Below, one piece after another: positions 48,530 to 49,094 of a stretch of DNA of 49,094 bases. Positions within the stretch are counted from its first letter, which is position 1. Every line of letters starts with the position of its first letter. Where the stretch lies: positions 1-49,094 of the forward strand of contig CANHCV010000013.1 of NCBI GenBank assembly GCA_947459245.1. The letters are read 5' to 3'. Origin of the DNA: Bacteroidota bacterium. Lineage in GTDB: Bacteria; Bacteroidota; Bacteroidia; UBA7662; CANHCV01. A program made the position numbers and the translations under genes. The notes below the pieces were generated by a model that did no database searches, was not told where the DNA came from, and was given only the letters and a program-made list of their open reading frames with translations.

Positions 48530-49094
48530 TTATTTTTCGATGGTGATAAATGAACCCTTAGCACCAGGAACGGCACCTTTAACAACCAATAGGTTTTGGT
48601 CATTGTAAACTTTCAATACCTCAAGGTTTTGAACTTTAACACGAACGTTACCCATTTGTCCACCCATCTTCAAACCTTTATAAACTTTTGAAGGAGTAGA
48701 ACACTGACCAATAGAACCAGGAGCACGAAGGCGGTTATGCTGTCCGTGAGTAGCTTCACCTACCCCAGCAAATCCGTGGCGTTTCACAACACCTTGGAAA
48801 CCGCGTCCTTTGCTTGTTCCTACAACGTCGATGAAGTCACCTACTTCGAACAATGAAACTCCAACAGTTTCACCCAACGACAACGATTGTTCGAAGCCTT
48901 TGAATTCAACTACTTTATGTTTCGGTGTAGTACCGGCTTTCTTAAAGTGTCCAACAAGCGGCTTAGAGGTTGTTTTCTCCTTGCGCTCGCCAGCAGCCAA
49001 CTGAATGGCTTCATATCCGTCGTTCGACACTGTCTTTACAGCGGTAACAACGTTGGGCATGGCCTCGATTACTGTAACAGCCACTTGGCGGCCA
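48530..49094 (-). CDS. rplC: 50S ribosomal protein L3, 5'-truncated by the window
   Basis: The frame stays open to the right edge (the residues before the GTG at 49084 read Gly-Arg-Gln, as expected inside L3), so about the first 20 residues are missing. Visible markers: [14 protein letters not shown] near the start, [14 protein letters not shown] in the middle, and [20 protein letters not shown] with the Gln that is methylated in many bacteria. The upstream rpsJ and str operon presumably lie outside. Confidence 0.95.
   Translation of the reverse strand, partial: GRQVAVTVIEAMPNVVTAVKTVSNDGYEAIQLAAGERKEKTTSKPLVGHFKKAGTTPKHKVVEFKGFEQSLSLGETVGVSLFEVGDFIDVVGTSKGRGFQGVVKRHGFAGVGEATHGQHNRLRAPGSIGQCSTPSKVYKGLKMGGQMGNVRVKVQNLEVLKVYNDQNLLVVKGAVPGAKGSFITIEK

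Overview
The window is a stretch of Bacteroidota chromosome, most likely from the Flavobacteriales or a close relative. The evidence is two very large secreted proteins with the two classical type IX secretion (T9SS) C-terminal signals, promoters of the TAnnTTTG type, mostly A-rich leaders without a Shine-Dalgarno sequence, a zinc-free L36, and the gene orders rpsU-xerC-hpf-tRNAs-tuf-tRNA-secE-nusG-rplKAJL-rpoBC and S10/spc/alpha followed by carA-eno. I cannot assign a genus. Nearly all of it is ordinary, intact housekeeping DNA. I see no phage, insertion sequence, CRISPR array, toxin-antitoxin pair or defence locus.

Layout. 1-1622 (+): the end of a PagL-like outer-membrane lipid A deacylase candidate, overlapping a DUF2807 lipoprotein, closed by a bidirectional terminator. 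1675-16070 (-): one long transcription and translation block, read right to left as rpsU, xerC-like recombinase, hpf, four tRNAs (Thr-UGU, Tyr-GUA, Gly-UCC, Thr-GGU), tuf, tRNA-Trp, secE, nusG, rplK, rplA, rplJ, rplL, rpoB, rpoC. 16179-30789: a surface-protein island made of a 2122-residue T9SS type A protein (-), purL (+) and an 1887-residue type B (CHU_C) protein (+). 30794-34803 (-): carA, eno, ftsB/divIC-like, rsmE and a DUF4159 gene, tightly packed or overlapping. 34875-49094 (-): the S10-spc-alpha ribosomal protein operons from rplC (cut by the right edge) to rplQ, including secY, map, infA, rpmJ and rpoA.

How the parts work together. The window encodes all three large RNA polymerase core subunits (alpha, beta, beta'), EF-Tu, IF-1, the SecY and SecE channel subunits, NusG, about 27 ribosomal proteins, a hibernation factor and an rRNA methyltransferase. 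The island between the two information-processing blocks encodes envelope proteins that would use Sec and then T9SS.

The best second looks are regulatory or compositional rather than a new system: a nested palindrome over the inferred start of the tRNA/tuf transcript; a 12-base box shared by the rpsU and tRNA/tuf promoters; a terminator ending only about 15 bases before the carA start codon; a repeat-built acidic tail on L17; a TTG start for rpoB; a predicted seven-bladed propeller in the type A protein; and two interleaved Ig-like repeat families in the type B protein. No gap between genes exceeds 300 bases; the largest (22548-22843) holds two divergent promoters and nothing else I can recognise.
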